Of a DNA stretch of 64,000 bases, positions 10,131-19,772 are shown piece after piece. Location of the stretch: positions 1 to 64,000 of the forward strand of contig JAHHHS010000011.1 of the NCBI GenBank assembly GCA_019359215.1, in the 5' to 3' direction. The DNA is from Nostoc indistinguendum CM1-VF10 (GTDB taxonomy: Bacteria; Cyanobacteriota; Cyanobacteriia; Cyanobacteriales; Nostocaceae). The stretch's first letter is position 1; the number at the start of each line of letters is the position of its first letter. A program made the translations under genes and the position numbers. The notes under the pieces were generated by a model, which made no database searches, was not told where the DNA came from, and worked only from the letters and a program-made list of their open reading frames with translations.

Positions 10131-10484
10131 ATGCCATTAATTAAAGTGCAAACTTCTGCAACTGCTCTTCAAAAAGCTGAAATTGAATCAATGCTTTTAA
10201 ATCTATCAGCCAAGTTAGCGAAACATTTGGGAAAACCAGAATCATACGTCATGACTGCTTTTGAACCAGAAATTCCCATGACTTTTGCGGGGAATACAGA
10301 CCCAGTTTGCTACATTGAAATTAAGAGCGTTGGCACAATGAAGCCAGATCAAACCGCAGCAATGAGTCAGGACTTTTGCCAGCAGATTAACCAAACTCTA
10401 GGTGTGCCTAAAAATCGCATTTATATAGAGTTTGCAGACGCTAAGGGTGCGATGTGGGGCTGGAACGGCACAACATTTGGTTAA
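10131..10484 (+). CDS. MIF/phenylpyruvate tautomerase-like protein
   Basis: A 117-residue member of the macrophage-migration-inhibitory-factor family of the tautomerase superfamily. Pro2, the catalytic base after Met removal, is present (MPLIKVQTSA). The family core is visible: TFAGNTDPVCYIEIKSVG in the middle and the C-terminal NRIYIEFADAKGAMWGWNG segment. Bacterial homologues tautomerise phenylpyruvate in vitro; the physiological role in cyanobacteria is unsettled. It lies between cobM and rlmN on the same strand with gaps of about 100 and 80 bases. Confidence 0.9.
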   Translation: MPLIKVQTSATALQKAEIESMLLNLSAKLAKHLGKPESYVMTAFEPEIPMTFAGNTDPVCYIEIKSVGTMKPDQTAAMSQDFCQQINQTLGVPKNRIYIEFADAKGAMWGWNGTTFG

Positions 10485-10562
10485 TTCCCCGTCTTCTTTA
10501 GTCAAGACCAAGTTAATCTGGCAGGTGTAGGATAGAGATCTTACATCAAATCTTAATTTTTT

Positions 10563-11657
10563 ATGTCTGCTACGCCTCTTGTATCTCAAGTTGAGTTACA
10601 TAACTCAGTAAAATCAGAATTAATTCCTCCCCTTCTTGGTGCTTCTCTTGCGGAGTTAACCACTTGGGTGCAGCAGCAAGGACAACCTGCTTACAGAGGG
10701 AAGCAGCTGCATGAATGGATCTATGACAAGGGAGTGCGATCGCTAGCTGATATTTCTGTCTTCTCTAAGCAATGGCGCAAAGAAGTAGCTGAAATCCCTA
10801 TTGGGCGCTCAACTTTACACTACCGCTCTGTGGCTCCCGATGGCACAGTTAAATATCTTTTACGATTAGCAGACGAGCAAATTATTGAAACTGTTGGCAT
10901 CCCCACCTTCGGAGAAAGGGGAGATGGCCCAAAATCCCGTTTAACAGTTTGCGTCTCTACTCAGGTTGGTTGCCCAATGGGGTGTGATTTCTGCGCTACT
11001 GGTAAAGGAGGCTACAAGCGCAACCTAGCACGGCACGAAATTGTCGATCAGGTGTTAACTGTGCAAGAAGATTTTCAGCAACGAGTTAGCAATGTCGTAT
11101 TTATGGGATTGGGTGAACCATTGTTGAATACTGAGAATGTCCTAGCAGCCTTGAAATCTTTGAATCAAGATGTTGGTATTGGGCAGCGATCGCTTACAGT
11201 TTCTACAGTTGGTATTCGCGATCGCATTCGTCAGTTCGCGCAAAACAATTTGCAAATCACTCTTGCTGTTAGTCTTCACGCACCCAACCAAGCACTACGA
11301 GAAAAACTCATACCCAGCGCCCGCGCCTATCCTCTAGAAGATTTATTGGCTGAATGTCGGGAATATGTAGAAATCACTGGGCGGCGCGTTACCTTTGAAT
11401 ATGTTCTTCTTGCTGGTGTCAACGATTTACCAGAACACGCATTAGAACTGTCAAAACGCCTGCGAGGATTCCAAAGTCATGTGAATCTGATTCCTTACAA
11501 CCCTATTCAAGAAGTAGACTACAAACGTCCTAACCGGGATCGGATTGAAGCATTTGTCAACGTCCTTAAGCAGCAAAATACTGCTGTTAGTGTTCGTTAT
11601 TCTCGTGGTTTAGAAGCCGATGCTGCTTGTGGACAACTGAGAGCAAGTAAGAATTAA
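10563..11657 (+). CDS. rlmN: Dual-specificity RNA methyltransferase RlmN
   Basis: Radical SAM enzyme that methylates C2 of adenine 2503 in 23S rRNA and A37 in some tRNAs, affecting translation fidelity. The cluster motif is CPMGCDFC with C137, C141 and C144, giving the CxxxCxxC pattern. The conserved [12 protein letters not shown] segment and the C-terminal mechanistic Cys in DAACGQL are present. The 364-residue length is normal. The N-terminal region carries the helical RNA-binding part ([19 protein letters not shown]). Confidence 0.96.
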   Translation: MSATPLVSQVELHNSVKSELIPPLLGASLAELTTWVQQQGQPAYRGKQLHEWIYDKGVRSLADISVFSKQWRKEVAEIPIGRSTLHYRSVAPDGTVKYLLRLADEQIIETVGIPTFGERGDGPKSRLTVCVSTQVGCPMGCDFCATGKGGYKRNLARHEIVDQVLTVQEDFQQRVSNVVFMGLGEPLLNTENVLAALKSLNQDVGIGQRSLTVSTVGIRDRIRQFAQNNLQITLAVSLHAPNQALREKLIPSARAYPLEDLLAECREYVEITGRRVTFEYVLLAGVNDLPEHALELSKRLRGFQSHVNLIPYNPIQEVDYKRPNRDRIEAFVNVLKQQNTAVSVRYSRGLEADAACGQLRASKN

Positions 11658-12122
11658 ACCTCTTGCAGTCAATTTTATCAATAAACATGAAACCGCAGAT
11701 AAACGTAGATGTATCCTGAGAATTATCTCTGTTTATCTATGGTGTAAAAACCGCCTGAAATACCTTTTTTAACCTACCAACGGCAGGTAGATAAATTAGG
11801 TAAATGCGGCAAACCACGTAAAAAAGTTGAATGTATAATTTAATTAAGTTGAATATCTAAAAAAGAGTATTTTTATGCAAAATTAAGATAATGCACTGGA
11901 TATAACCTTGATTTAGAAAGCTATTCTGAATGTACTGATATTTAGAAAAGGTTATGGACTGGAGAATATTAAGTACATTAGTGTAGCCCAGCGGAGGCAT
12001 CGTGCAAGCCCTAACGGTGAAAAATCATACTCAACCGAGATTCGCTATAGGGTAATGATATTGACATTTTAAAGGTTTAGCGACGCTAAACCCAACCATA
12101 TAAGAATTGAGGAAATAATTGT
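11658..12122. other. Gene-free region between rlmN and the Gln-rich protein gene
   Basis: A 465-base AT-rich stretch. It holds a weak hairpin (CCTACC/GGTAGG near 11774-11790) that could end rlmN transcription and a palindrome GGTTTAGC-GAC-GCTAAACC at 12074-12092, 30 bases before the next gene. No open frame or RNA gene is recognisable. Confidence 0.5.
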
Positions 12123-12593
12123 ATGTTGAATCGCTTATTAATGGTTAAAGCATGGCTATTATTGATTGTGCTTGCAAAAGCTTTATGGATTAATTCTCCT
12201 GCTTATGCACAAATGATTCCGACGAATCCTCAGCTACCTGAGTCTTTTCAAGAAAGAATGAGACGACAACAAGAGGAGCGAAATCAGCAAACACAAGAGC
12301 AATTGAATGAAACATTGCTTCGGCAACAGTTTCAGCAACCACAACTACAACAGCAACTGAGATTACAACAGCAAGAATTTACACAACAACGGCAAGAACT
12401 GATACGCCAGCAACAACTCAGAATACGACAGCAAGAAACAAGACTACAACAGCAAGAATTTACACGACAGCAACAATTAAGAATACAACAGCAACAACTC
12501 AGACAAGATCAACAAATTAGACAACAGCAAGAATTAAGATTACAAGAACAGATACGACAGCAACAACTCAGACAACAGAAAAGCAATTTGTAA
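12123..12593 (+). CDS. Exported Gln/Arg-rich low-complexity protein
   Basis: A 156-residue protein of no recognised family. Residues 1-30 form a typical Sec signal peptide with a likely cut after AYA (SPAYA then QMIPT). The mature part is dominated by Gln with regularly spaced Arg, Leu and Glu: imperfect units such as QQQLRIRQQE and QQQEFTRQQQ repeat from about residue 58 to the end. It is predicted to be a highly soluble, possibly helical or coiled-coil periplasmic polymer. The repeats suggest growth by internal duplication. Confidence 0.65.
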   Translation: MLNRLLMVKAWLLLIVLAKALWINSPAYAQMIPTNPQLPESFQERMRRQQEERNQQTQEQLNETLLRQQFQQPQLQQQLRLQQQEFTQQRQELIRQQQLRIRQQETRLQQQEFTRQQQLRIQQQQLRQDQQIRQQQELRLQEQIRQQQLRQQKSNL

Positions 12594-12670
12594 AGTCTTT
12601 AAAATTTCTGAGCAATAGCTTTATTATTAAAAATTAGAGAAAAGATTCTCCAATTTTTAATTTTTCTTAT

Positions 12671-12850
12671 CTAGCGGTGTGCAATAATTCCTGGAGCATA
12701 AGCCTCAATGACTTTGCCAGTGCGAGTGCAACTAATCATTAAATAGTCACAACTTGGGCATTGCGTCCGAGTTAATTGACTATCAGAAATATAATAACGT
12801 TCAGCTTTGCTGCCACAATTGGGGCAGTAAATTTTTTGTACTATCTGCAT
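12671..12850 (-). CDS. Small zinc-ribbon protein, 59 residues
   Basis: Minus-strand ATG at 12848-12850 to TAG at 12671-12673. The protein starts MQIVQKIYCPNCGSKAER and has two CxxC knuckles: YCPNCGS near residues 9-12 and QCPSCDY about 20 residues later. This is the layout of a single zinc ribbon. Short proteins of this kind are common in cyanobacteria and are sometimes mislabelled as PriA-like because of the ribbon. Function is unknown. Confidence 0.8.
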   Translation of the reverse strand: MQIVQKIYCPNCGSKAERYYISDSQLTRTQCPSCDYLMISCTRTGKVIEAYAPGIIAHR

Positions 12851-13937
12851 TTTAAAACCCCTGGTTGTAATTATTTTTTATTTCGGAAAGGTAGAAGTTA
12901 AACCAGTAAAAATTCTGGTTCGACCCAACTTAACAAACTGCTGTAATATTTGTTAATTATTTTAAACAAAATTTCAGATTTCAAAACTTTTTGATATCTT
13001 TGTATATTATCCTATGATTTCAGTGATATTACCCTCCCACTTTAGATACATAAATTGTTTTTTAATTAAATGCTGTTTAGATATTTACTGATCCCTATCA
13101 GGAATGCCTTGAGAGAGCCTTATTTATAGCCATTTCAGACGGATACAAAAAAAGCTATTCTTGTATTCAAAAATTAAAACCCGGAAATTAATGTATATTT
13201 AGTCACAAAATATCTATCTTAAGATTTAGTTAATATTTGTTAGCAAGATTTACTAAGATAAATTCTGGTGAAGTAGTTTCATTAAAACTAGCGAACTTCT
13301 AAAGTAACAGCTTTTTTCGTTCAAGATTCTCTTAGCGTGTGATTTCTGCACACGGGTTAGCAATGTAGTGTTTATAAGTATAGCTAACTGTTGTTAAGTA
13401 GTATCAGGCAGCAAATACTAAGTGTTTATACAGTGAATATTAGCGATCGCCCCTTTAGGTTTGTGGGTTAAAGGATGCTTTGATGATAAAAATTTAAAGA
13501 TAAAATGAAGCTTAAATAAAATTTTTTAAAAACTAATCAATAAAAGAAAATTTATTAAATATCAAATAAACTTCCTGAGAAATAAGTTAATACCATTGTA
13601 CCATTAGTAATATTTAGAGAAACTTGAGTTGAGATCATCTCAAATTCATAAATGTTATATGACTCCTATTTGGCTTTTGAAAAAATGTCCAATTATTCTA
13701 CCTCTCTTCTTTCGTTTTCCCCGCCTTCACAAGTAAGTTGATAAATTAAACTGCATAACTATATCAACTATTAACAATTTAAAATAACCGTGTGCTTTAG
13801 TGCAGCCTCTTACGCCACTTTCGACAACTAAAAGAACCCCAGCAACATAGTAAATTCACTTTAATGAAAGGTGTTTTAAACCCTTTAGTTTTCGACAATT
13901 AAACATCTGCATAAAATTCATTAGATTAATTTTAAGT
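12851..13937. other. Long AT-rich intergenic region
   Basis: About 1.1 kb without a credible gene. It holds a short hairpin CGTGTG/CACACG at 13336-13354 and two similar direct motifs TTCGACAACTAAA (near 13819) and TTCGACAATTAAA (near 13893) upstream of the following HTH gene. A HIP1 octamer lies near 13443. Confidence 0.45.
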
Positions 13938-14335
13938 ATGAACATTCAAGAGTTATTAACTATTGCGGATAAAGTGGTAAAGAAGTCATCTGGCAGACAT
14001 TTGACTGATTTACAAAGTGATTTGTTAAAAGCATCTTCTGAAAATCAGACATACGAACAGTTTGCCAACGATCGCGGCTACTGTCTCGATTATATAAAGA
14101 AGGATGTAGGGTCTACGTTATGGCAATTGCTATCTCAAGCATTAGGAGAGAAAGTTACAAAAAAAACTTTCGGCAAGCGTTAGAGCGATATCAACAGGCT
14201 GAAAAATTTGTGACTTATGACGAAAGAGAAAAACAGCAATATTTTGGCATCTACCTGATGTTTTGGCTTTTTAAGGAAGCACAAAAGAATTCGACAACCT
14301 TTGAGAATCGATACTACAGCATAGATGCCGAGTAA
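13938..14335 (+). pseudogene. vMAP-N-type helix-turn-helix protein, frameshifted at an A8 run
   Basis: The first frame (13938-14183) gives MNIQELLTIADKVV... up to LGEKVTKK, which matches from memory the N-terminal HTH domain of cyanobacterial vWA-MoxR-associated / NB-ARC / WD40 conflict-type proteins (length about 85 residues). The family sequence continues KKNFRQALERYQ, which is found in the -1 frame from about 14158 to 14335. The switch is at eight A residues (14159-14166). One lost A, or a -1 slip on the run, would join the frames into about 132 residues. The large effector domains usually following this HTH are absent. It could be a relic or a slippage-expressed small protein. Confidence 0.6.
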
Positions 14336-14409
14336 TACTGCTGTTTTGGAATTCAAAACTTAAATAATTGAAAATTTCAAATACTTATGTCAGATGCTTT
14401 TTAGCCATA

Positions 14410-16287
14410 TCAAGAAGGATGGAAATAATCGTAAATTTCTTGAGCCAAACGCGGGCCGATTCCTGGAACCTCAGCAAGTTGTGTGGGTGCAGCTTGCCGA
14501 ATATAATCAACTGAGCGAAAATGCCCTAGTAGCTGCTTTTGTCGATGATGTCCTAAGCCAGGAATTTCATCTAAACGCGATCGCTTCAATTTATCACTGC
14601 GTTGCTGACGATGGAAAGTCACTGCAAATCGGTGCGCTTCATCCCGCAACCGCCGCAACAACTGCACCCCTGCTTGTTCTGAATCAGTTGTTAAGGGTTT
14701 AGATTCTCCCGGTAAAAAAATCTCTTCTCGTTGCTTCGCCAGACTCACAACTCGCAAGTCTTCTAATAAATTCATCTCTTGCAAAACGGCGATAACTGAT
14801 GATAATTGACCTTTACCGCCATCGATCATGATTAAATCAGGCCAATCTGGATTACCCAAACGTGACAACTGTGGATCTTCCCCATACTTACGGAACCGCC
14901 GTTGAATAACTTCAGCAAGACTAGCAAAATCATCTGAATGTCCCGCCGTCACAGTGGGATTTTTAATTTTGTAGTGGCGATAATGCTGTTTGGCGGGTAA
15001 TCCGTCGACAAATACGACTTGCGAAGCTACTGCATTTGACCCTTGAATATGGGAAATGTCATAACCTTCGATGCGGTGGGGTACATCTGGTAAATCGAGA
15101 ATAGCCGCTAAATCTTGCATTGCTTGGTCGTTGCGATCGCCTAATTTTTGCATTCTTTGCAATTCATACTGGGCATTTCGCTCTACCATCTCAATTAATT
15201 CTGCCTTAGTTTGCCGCAAAGGAGTCAAAATTGTGACTTTTTTACCTTTACGTTGAGTTAAGACATCCGCCAATATTTCGCTATCTGGTAAATCATGCTG
15301 TACCAAAATTTCTAAAGGTATCTCCACTGAGTCAGCAGTTTGGTAATGTTCCTCTAAAGCTCGTTGTAAAATAGCTCCAGGTTCGGCGTGAGCATCCGCT
15401 ACAAAGGCCAAGCGTCCTACCAATTGCCCAGCGCGAATCTGGAATAGTTGAATGCAAGCGTATTCTTCGTTAGCTGCCAGTGCGATCGCATCCCGCGAAA
15501 CTGTATCATCTGGTAAAGAAACTTTTTGATTGGCTGTAAGTGACTTTAACCCAGAAATTTGGTCACGAATCCGCGCTGCTGACTCAAAGTTTAAGTTTTC
15601 AGCTGCTGCGTTCATCTGTTGAGTCAAAATATCAATCAGTTCCTGAGTTCGTCCTTGGAAGACCATCGCTATTTTTTGCACAATTTTGCGATATTCTTCT
15701 GGCGAAATCATCTGTTGACACACACCCGGACAACGCCCTAAATCATAATTTAAGCAAGGACGGTCTTTGAAAAGTGGTTGAGGTCGTTGTCGCTGTGGGA
15801 AGATCCGCTTACACAGGCGGACAATTTCTCGCAATAGACCAGCATCAGTATAAGGGCCGTAAAATTTATCCTTTTCTTTGCCGAATTGACGTTTACGGGT
15901 AATAAAAATTCGCGGATAATCTTCTGACCAAGTGATGCAGAGATAGGGATATTTTTTATCATCTTTGAGCAGCACGTTAAAGTATGGCTGGTGCTGCTTG
16001 ATCAAATTTGCTTCTAGAGCTAGGGCTTCAGCTTCGGTATCAGTGACAATGAATTCAATTTCTGTCACCAACTTCACCATCGTGGCGATGCGTTCACTCT
16101 TGTTGTAGCCATCCCGGAAATAGGAACGGACACGCGATCGCAACTTACGTGATTTACCTATATATATAATGCGATCGCTACTGTCCCGCATGAAATAAAC
16201 CCCCGGTTCCGGTGGAATTTCAGCTAGACGGTTTTCCAGTCGTTCTGGTTCTTTAACCAGTGGTAGTATTTGAGTAGATATTGCCAC
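14410..16287 (-). CDS. uvrC: Excinuclease ABC subunit C
   Basis: Nucleotide-excision-repair endonuclease making both incisions in the UvrB-DNA complex. Domains in order: GIY-YIG nuclease ([19 protein letters not shown], near the start), Cys-rich region ([13 protein letters not shown]), UVR/UvrB-binding motif (about residues 200-235), UvrC RNase H-like endonuclease ([18 protein letters not shown]), and C-terminal helix-hairpin-helix ([25 protein letters not shown]). I prefer the GTG at 16285-16287 ([17 protein letters not shown]; 625 residues). The longer frame to 16362 adds 25 residues of AT-rich, unlike sequence. Confidence 0.95.
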   Translation of the reverse strand: MAISTQILPLVKEPERLENRLAEIPPEPGVYFMRDSSDRIIYIGKSRKLRSRVRSYFRDGYNKSERIATMVKLVTEIEFIVTDTEAEALALEANLIKQHQPYFNVLLKDDKKYPYLCITWSEDYPRIFITRKRQFGKEKDKFYGPYTDAGLLREIVRLCKRIFPQRQRPQPLFKDRPCLNYDLGRCPGVCQQMISPEEYRKIVQKIAMVFQGRTQELIDILTQQMNAAAENLNFESAARIRDQISGLKSLTANQKVSLPDDTVSRDAIALAANEEYACIQLFQIRAGQLVGRLAFVADAHAEPGAILQRALEEHYQTADSVEIPLEILVQHDLPDSEILADVLTQRKGKKVTILTPLRQTKAELIEMVERNAQYELQRMQKLGDRNDQAMQDLAAILDLPDVPHRIEGYDISHIQGSNAVASQVVFVDGLPAKQHYRHYKIKNPTVTAGHSDDFASLAEVIQRRFRKYGEDPQLSRLGNPDWPDLIMIDGGKGQLSSVIAVLQEMNLLEDLRVVSLAKQREEIFLPGESKPLTTDSEQAGVQLLRRLRDEAHRFAVTFHRQQRSDKLKRSRLDEIPGLGHHRQKQLLGHFRSVDYIRQAAPTQLAEVPGIGPRLAQEIYDYFHPS

Positions 16288-16424
16288 AACCAAAATTAGG
16301 TAATCTTTCTCTATTTTAAGAAAAATTATTTTTTCCTGCCGATTTAACAGAGTATTTATCAAGTAAATGTAAATTAGGTAGGCTTTTAGTCTGCACTTCC
16401 CCCAGGATGGCTCGGTTTTTGAGA

Positions 16425-16550
16425 TAGTACAGCAAGCATGGCGTAAATCCAGCTACCATCTCAATTAACAAGACTTGAGGCAAAATCCCCTTGTTAAATA
16501 AAGATAAGCAAACTTCCGCCACAGTGTATTAGTACAGCACGGCATAAATA
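16425..16550. repeat. Dispersed ~110-bp repeat, copy A
   Basis: This segment is clearly related to 50878-50980. Shared blocks in order are TAGTACAGYA, GTAAATCCAGCYACYAT, CTCAATTAACAAGACTTG-like, and AACTTCYGCCACAGT. The start motif TAGTACAGCACGGCATAAAT recurs at the right end (16529-16550). It lies just upstream of uvrC. No coding function is apparent. Confidence 0.65.
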
Positions 16551-17017
16551 AGCAGACTATTGAAAAGCCCTAAAGAGCTTATTTCCTAATACTTTTGACT
16601 TTTAACTTCCGGCTTGCGCTACTAGACATTCTGCTGCAAGCGTCAGAGCTTTGAAGCAGATGAGAATTTGTCTAGCCGTGACCTTAGTCGCAGACTACTA
16701 CTGTCAGAATAAAAATTTGGCTTTTTGAATCTATAATTAAGATTTTAAAATTAGCAATGATTTCTTATTTAAAAATTAATTCTTGTATATAAATAATTTT
16801 TCTATTAAGTAAAATAAGCTTATGTTTTGATTATTAAAAGTAATTATATTTTTAATACATCAATTATATAAATATTATCCAAATATTTATTATTAAACAT
16901 ATTTTTGGCTTTTATGTAAACTTATAACATTAAGCAATTTAACGGATTTAGTAAGTTAAATTTACGAATATGATTAGAAATATAGCAATTATAATAATTT
17001 CAAGTAATATCTAAACT
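16551..17017. other. AT-rich intergenic region
   Basis: About 470 bases between the dispersed repeat and a small plus-strand gene. The second half is extremely AT-rich (runs of A and T at 16735-16990). I see no gene or strong hairpin. Confidence 0.4.
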
Positions 17018-17197
17018 ATGAATCCGCAAGACTTTGAAGCCCAGTACCGGGAAGCTATGGCTGAAACGCTTAATGAACTGCAAACAGTAGTTTTGTTGTT
17101 AGCGCAAGTACAACATAAAATTTCAAAAATTGGCAGTTCTATGCAACATATTAGTGAGGAAGTGGAAGAGTTTATTGCAGAGCAAAAAGCGGAATAA
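17018..17197 (+). CDS. Small helical protein of unknown function, 59 residues
   Basis: ATG at 17018 to TAA at 17195-17197. The product (MNPQDFEAQYREAMAETLNE, ending EEFIAEQKAE) is acidic and strongly amphipathic helical with a heptad-like Leu/Val/Ile pattern (LQTVVLLLAQVQHKISKIG). No family is recognised. Its stop lies 22 bases from the 3' end of the convergent receiver gene. Coding-like composition amid AT-rich flanks supports it being real. Confidence 0.6.
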   Translation: MNPQDFEAQYREAMAETLNELQTVVLLLAQVQHKISKIGSSMQHISEEVEEFIAEQKAE

Positions 17198-17218
17198 ATG
17201 CACGTCCAGCAGAAAAGC

Positions 17219-17641
17219 TTATCTATGGCTAAAAGACAACTCTTCTTCAATTGTAAGAATGAGATCCTTCAGTTCTAAAGGTTTTACAAAATAGCGACGT
17301 GCGCCTAAACTCAGAGCTAGTTCTTGATCTGCTTTAAAAGCGAAGGCTGAAACCACAATTATAGGTATTTTTGACAAATCAGGTCTTTGCTGGACTTGTT
17401 TTAAGAGCGAATAACCGTCAATATCTGGTAATTTTAAGTCTAATAAAATCAAATCTGGCTCAAATTTATCTATAGTTGAGAAAAAACTAGAGCCTTCTGA
17501 TAAGCCTTGGACATCGTACCCACAGTAACTCAGATAGTCACTCAGCAACATCCGATTGAGATAATGGTCTTCAACTAGCAAAACTCGTCTAACCTTGTGT
17601 AACCGCAATGGCTGATCTATGTTGAGTAATTGTGCTGTCAT
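17219..17641 (-). CDS. Stand-alone receiver-domain response regulator
   Basis: A 140-residue protein with one CheY-like receiver and no output domain. Motifs: acidic pair ED in VLLVEDHYLN, phospho-acceptor Asp in LILLDLKLPDIDG, the Thr/Ser switch in IIVVSAFAF, and Lys in FVKPLELKDL. An 18-residue N-terminal lead precedes the domain. Such single-domain regulators act in phosphorelays or on protein partners; no histidine kinase lies nearby. It is convergent with the small gene at 17018. Confidence 0.88.
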   Translation of the reverse strand: MTAQLLNIDQPLRLHKVRRVLLVEDHYLNRMLLSDYLSYCGYDVQGLSEGSSFFSTIDKFEPDLILLDLKLPDIDGYSLLKQVQQRPDLSKIPIIVVSAFAFKADQELALSLGARRYFVKPLELKDLILTIEEELSFSHR

Positions 17642-18140
17642 TGCTACCTATTATCTTAAGTAAAAGCCAACAATTATTACCATAAACTAAAACGGTGTTG
17701 CATTTAAATAGTGAACTCAATACAAACTTATTTATGTAATCTACTAAAAGTTAGTTATTAATTCAATTCAACTGTACTATTATAATTTACAATAATAAGA
17801 TTAATAACTGCTTAATTAAATCTTAAAATTTTCTTTATATCATTTTTATATTTAATAGTTTTTAAATAAAATGCTGCTTTTAAAATTTTAATAGTCTAAT
17901 TTTGATGAGTAAAGCCACTTTAAGCAATACTGGAATAACGGTAAGGTAATTGCCCTTTGTAAAACAGTTTTTATCTAGATGTGAAGCTAAGTAATACCAT
18001 TTTATGAAAACCCTCTTACAAATACATTGGTAGGGCATAAAGATGTAGGCTCTCACAACCTATTCATTTTTAGTTTTAAAAATTTTTAACTTAAAATTTT
18101 AAATCATCTTCTAGCTAGAAGGAAGTATTCATAAAAAAAA
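17642..18140. other. AT-rich gene-free region
   Basis: About 500 bases of AT-rich sequence upstream of the receiver gene. I see no open frame with coding character. It probably contains the receiver gene promoter at its left end. Confidence 0.4.
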
Positions 18141-18157
18141 GGGAGCCATTAGCTCCC
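18141..18157 (-). terminator. Rho-independent-type hairpin downstream of the PEP-CTERM gene
   Basis: GGGAGC-CATTA-GCTCCC, with eight A residues on its left, so the minus-strand transcript reads a GC stem followed by a U-run. It lies about 180 bases beyond the PEP-CTERM stop, with the MITE-like element between them. Confidence 0.7.
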
Positions 18158-18195
18158 TTACTTATTTGTCGTTTTGAATCCCCAATCTTAAATAG

Positions 18196-18339
18196 ACGTG
18201 AGTTCGATGAACCTCTCCCTCCCAGCCTCCCTTTCCGTTTCGGAAAGGGAGGAGCTACGAAAAATTCAGCTTTTTGCTCCCCTCTCCGACACGGAGAGAG
18301 GTTGGGGGAGAGGTCAAATAAGACTTGTCGAACTTACGT
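18196..18339. mobile_element. MITE-like inverted-repeat element, about 144 bp
   Basis: Ends are ACGTGAGTTCGA (18196-18207) and TCGAACTTACGT (18328-18339), inverted copies with one difference. Inside are a perfect 12-bp hairpin (CCTCCCTTTCCG/CGGAAAGGGAGG, 18226-18252) and a second one (CCTCTCC/GGAGAGG, near 18280-18302). No open frame is inside. A solo end occurs at 111-126. The right end continues TTA, which is the stop codon of the neighbouring minus-strand gene. Confidence 0.65.
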
Positions 18340-19337
18340 TAAATAGATACTTTTTTAAATTTGCGTTGTGTGGCAAAAACGCCAGCAACACCGAGTAGAC
18401 CTAGTATTATTGATGGTTCTGGTACTGGAGTTGAAGGAGGTGTATATCCAGGCGTGTTCCAAGTGTAATAGCCGCTGTAGGATATGCCATCATCAGAGGC
18501 TGTAATTCCAGATGCAGTAGGTTTAAAGCTATAGGCGTAGTAAGTGTTATTGCCATTAATTACCTTGGCAATTTCACTAGCTCCGATTTCACCTTGGTAA
18601 GCGTTTAATGTCGCTTGCAGGGTAAGCACATCTTTGAATGATGTCAGTTGAGCTATTTGACTTTGCAGCGTAGGCGATGTGGGTAGTGATTTCAGTAATG
18701 AAATCTTAGTTTGAACTTCTGAAGCGGTTGGTAAACTTGTTTTACCTAAAAATAGTAATTTAACTCCTCCATTCCACGCTTCGGTAAGCTTAGTAGAAAG
18801 TGTATTTGAGAGTTTAGTCTTGACATCCAAGTGACCAACTAATGTCAGTTCTACACCGCCATTTTGACCGAATTGGAAGCTACCAATATTAGGATCTCCC
18901 ATCCCCAATAAAGGAAAGTAACTTGCTACTAATAATTGGGTATTTGCTGAAAACCCATTCCACACTGACTGGAATGGAGTATAAGCACTCAACAAATCAC
19001 CCAGCCATTGCGAACCAAAACTATTCCAATCACTAGCAGTAACGCTGCTAACTGTGGCGCTGTAGTTTCCTTGTGTGGCGGTGAAGCCAACGTTAGAAGT
19101 TGGGTTTTCGCTGCTATACCAAAGCTCCACGTTAGAGGAAGGATTACCATCACTCAGGGCTTGGGAAGCAGCTACAGTCTCATTTGCTATAAAATTACCA
19201 TTTGAGCCACCAGTATAAGTTTTAATTTCATTTGGGTTGTTAAAACTAAAAGATGTAGCGTGTGCTGGTGTAGTGGCAACGCTCACGCCAATAGCTATTG
19301 AAGCACCAATTACAAGTTTGTGAAAAGTCATTTTCAT
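18339..19337 (-). CDS. PEP-CTERM-anchored exported protein
   Basis: A 332-residue exported protein. The N-terminus is a Sec signal peptide (positive start, hydrophobic stretch, cut after AHA near residue 27). The C-terminus is a complete PEP-CTERM sorting signal: VPEPS, a hydrophobic stretch (IILGLLGVAGVF), then basic QRKFKK. Such proteins are processed by exosortase and retained at the envelope or in the exopolysaccharide layer. The middle (QFGQNGGVELTLVGHLD, YYAYSFKPTASGITASDDG) looks like a cyanobacterial PEP-CTERM subfamily, which I cannot name with certainty. The TAA stop is formed by the end of the adjacent MITE-like element. Confidence 0.85.
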   Translation of the reverse strand: MKMTFHKLVIGASIAIGVSVATTPAHATSFSFNNPNEIKTYTGGSNGNFIANETVAASQALSDGNPSSNVELWYSSENPTSNVGFTATQGNYSATVSSVTASDWNSFGSQWLGDLLSAYTPFQSVWNGFSANTQLLVASYFPLLGMGDPNIGSFQFGQNGGVELTLVGHLDVKTKLSNTLSTKLTEAWNGGVKLLFLGKTSLPTASEVQTKISLLKSLPTSPTLQSQIAQLTSFKDVLTLQATLNAYQGEIGASEIAKVINGNNTYYAYSFKPTASGITASDDGISYSGYYTWNTPGYTPPSTPVPEPSIILGLLGVAGVFATQRKFKKVSI

Positions 19338-19772
19338 TTTTTCAAGTCTCTGCCAGTTTGAAAGTTAAGTTTTAAACTACTGCCGCTTATAGGCTTGGCT
19401 GTTTTGGCTACAGGCTTTTTAGCAGTACGGCTGCTTAAAAGCGCGACCTGCATTGTTAGCCATCTTTGGTAGTTGAGCGTACAAAACCAGTTTAAGAAAC
19501 GGGGAGACTTGATTGGGTAAAGTTAGTACTGATTATCAATGAAAAAATGACGAATGTTTTTATATTTTTATACGTTTAATTACATATTTTATTGAATTTA
19601 GTAAGTTATAAAACATACATAATAAAAGCGCACGTCTGTCATTGGTGTCAACTTAACCTGAAATCGGCGGTTAGAAACCATGTCTACACAGTCAAAACCC
19701 GCGCAGGCGGGTTTCAAACTCTTGATTTTTCATTAACCGAGGTTGATGTAGCTGTTCAGTTTAAGAAGAAAT
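19338..19772. other. Leader region of the PEP-CTERM gene and dispersed sequence
   Basis: 435 bases. On the minus strand the first 170 bases ahead of the PEP-CTERM gene contain a hairpin TTTTAGCAG-TACGG-CTGCTTAAAA (19417-19440) and G/C-rich blocks that look structured. I cannot match it to a known riboswitch class. The part near the aminotransferase 3' end is unremarkable. Confidence 0.4.

Noticed and set aside
12901..12930. GGTTCGACCC reminiscent of a tRNA T-loop
   Set aside because: No matching acceptor or anticodon stems are present around it.
17011..17250. 79-codon minus-strand frame opposite the small helical protein
   Set aside because: The plus-strand frame has the more protein-like composition and a proper ATG; the minus frame is Cys/Ser-rich antisense.
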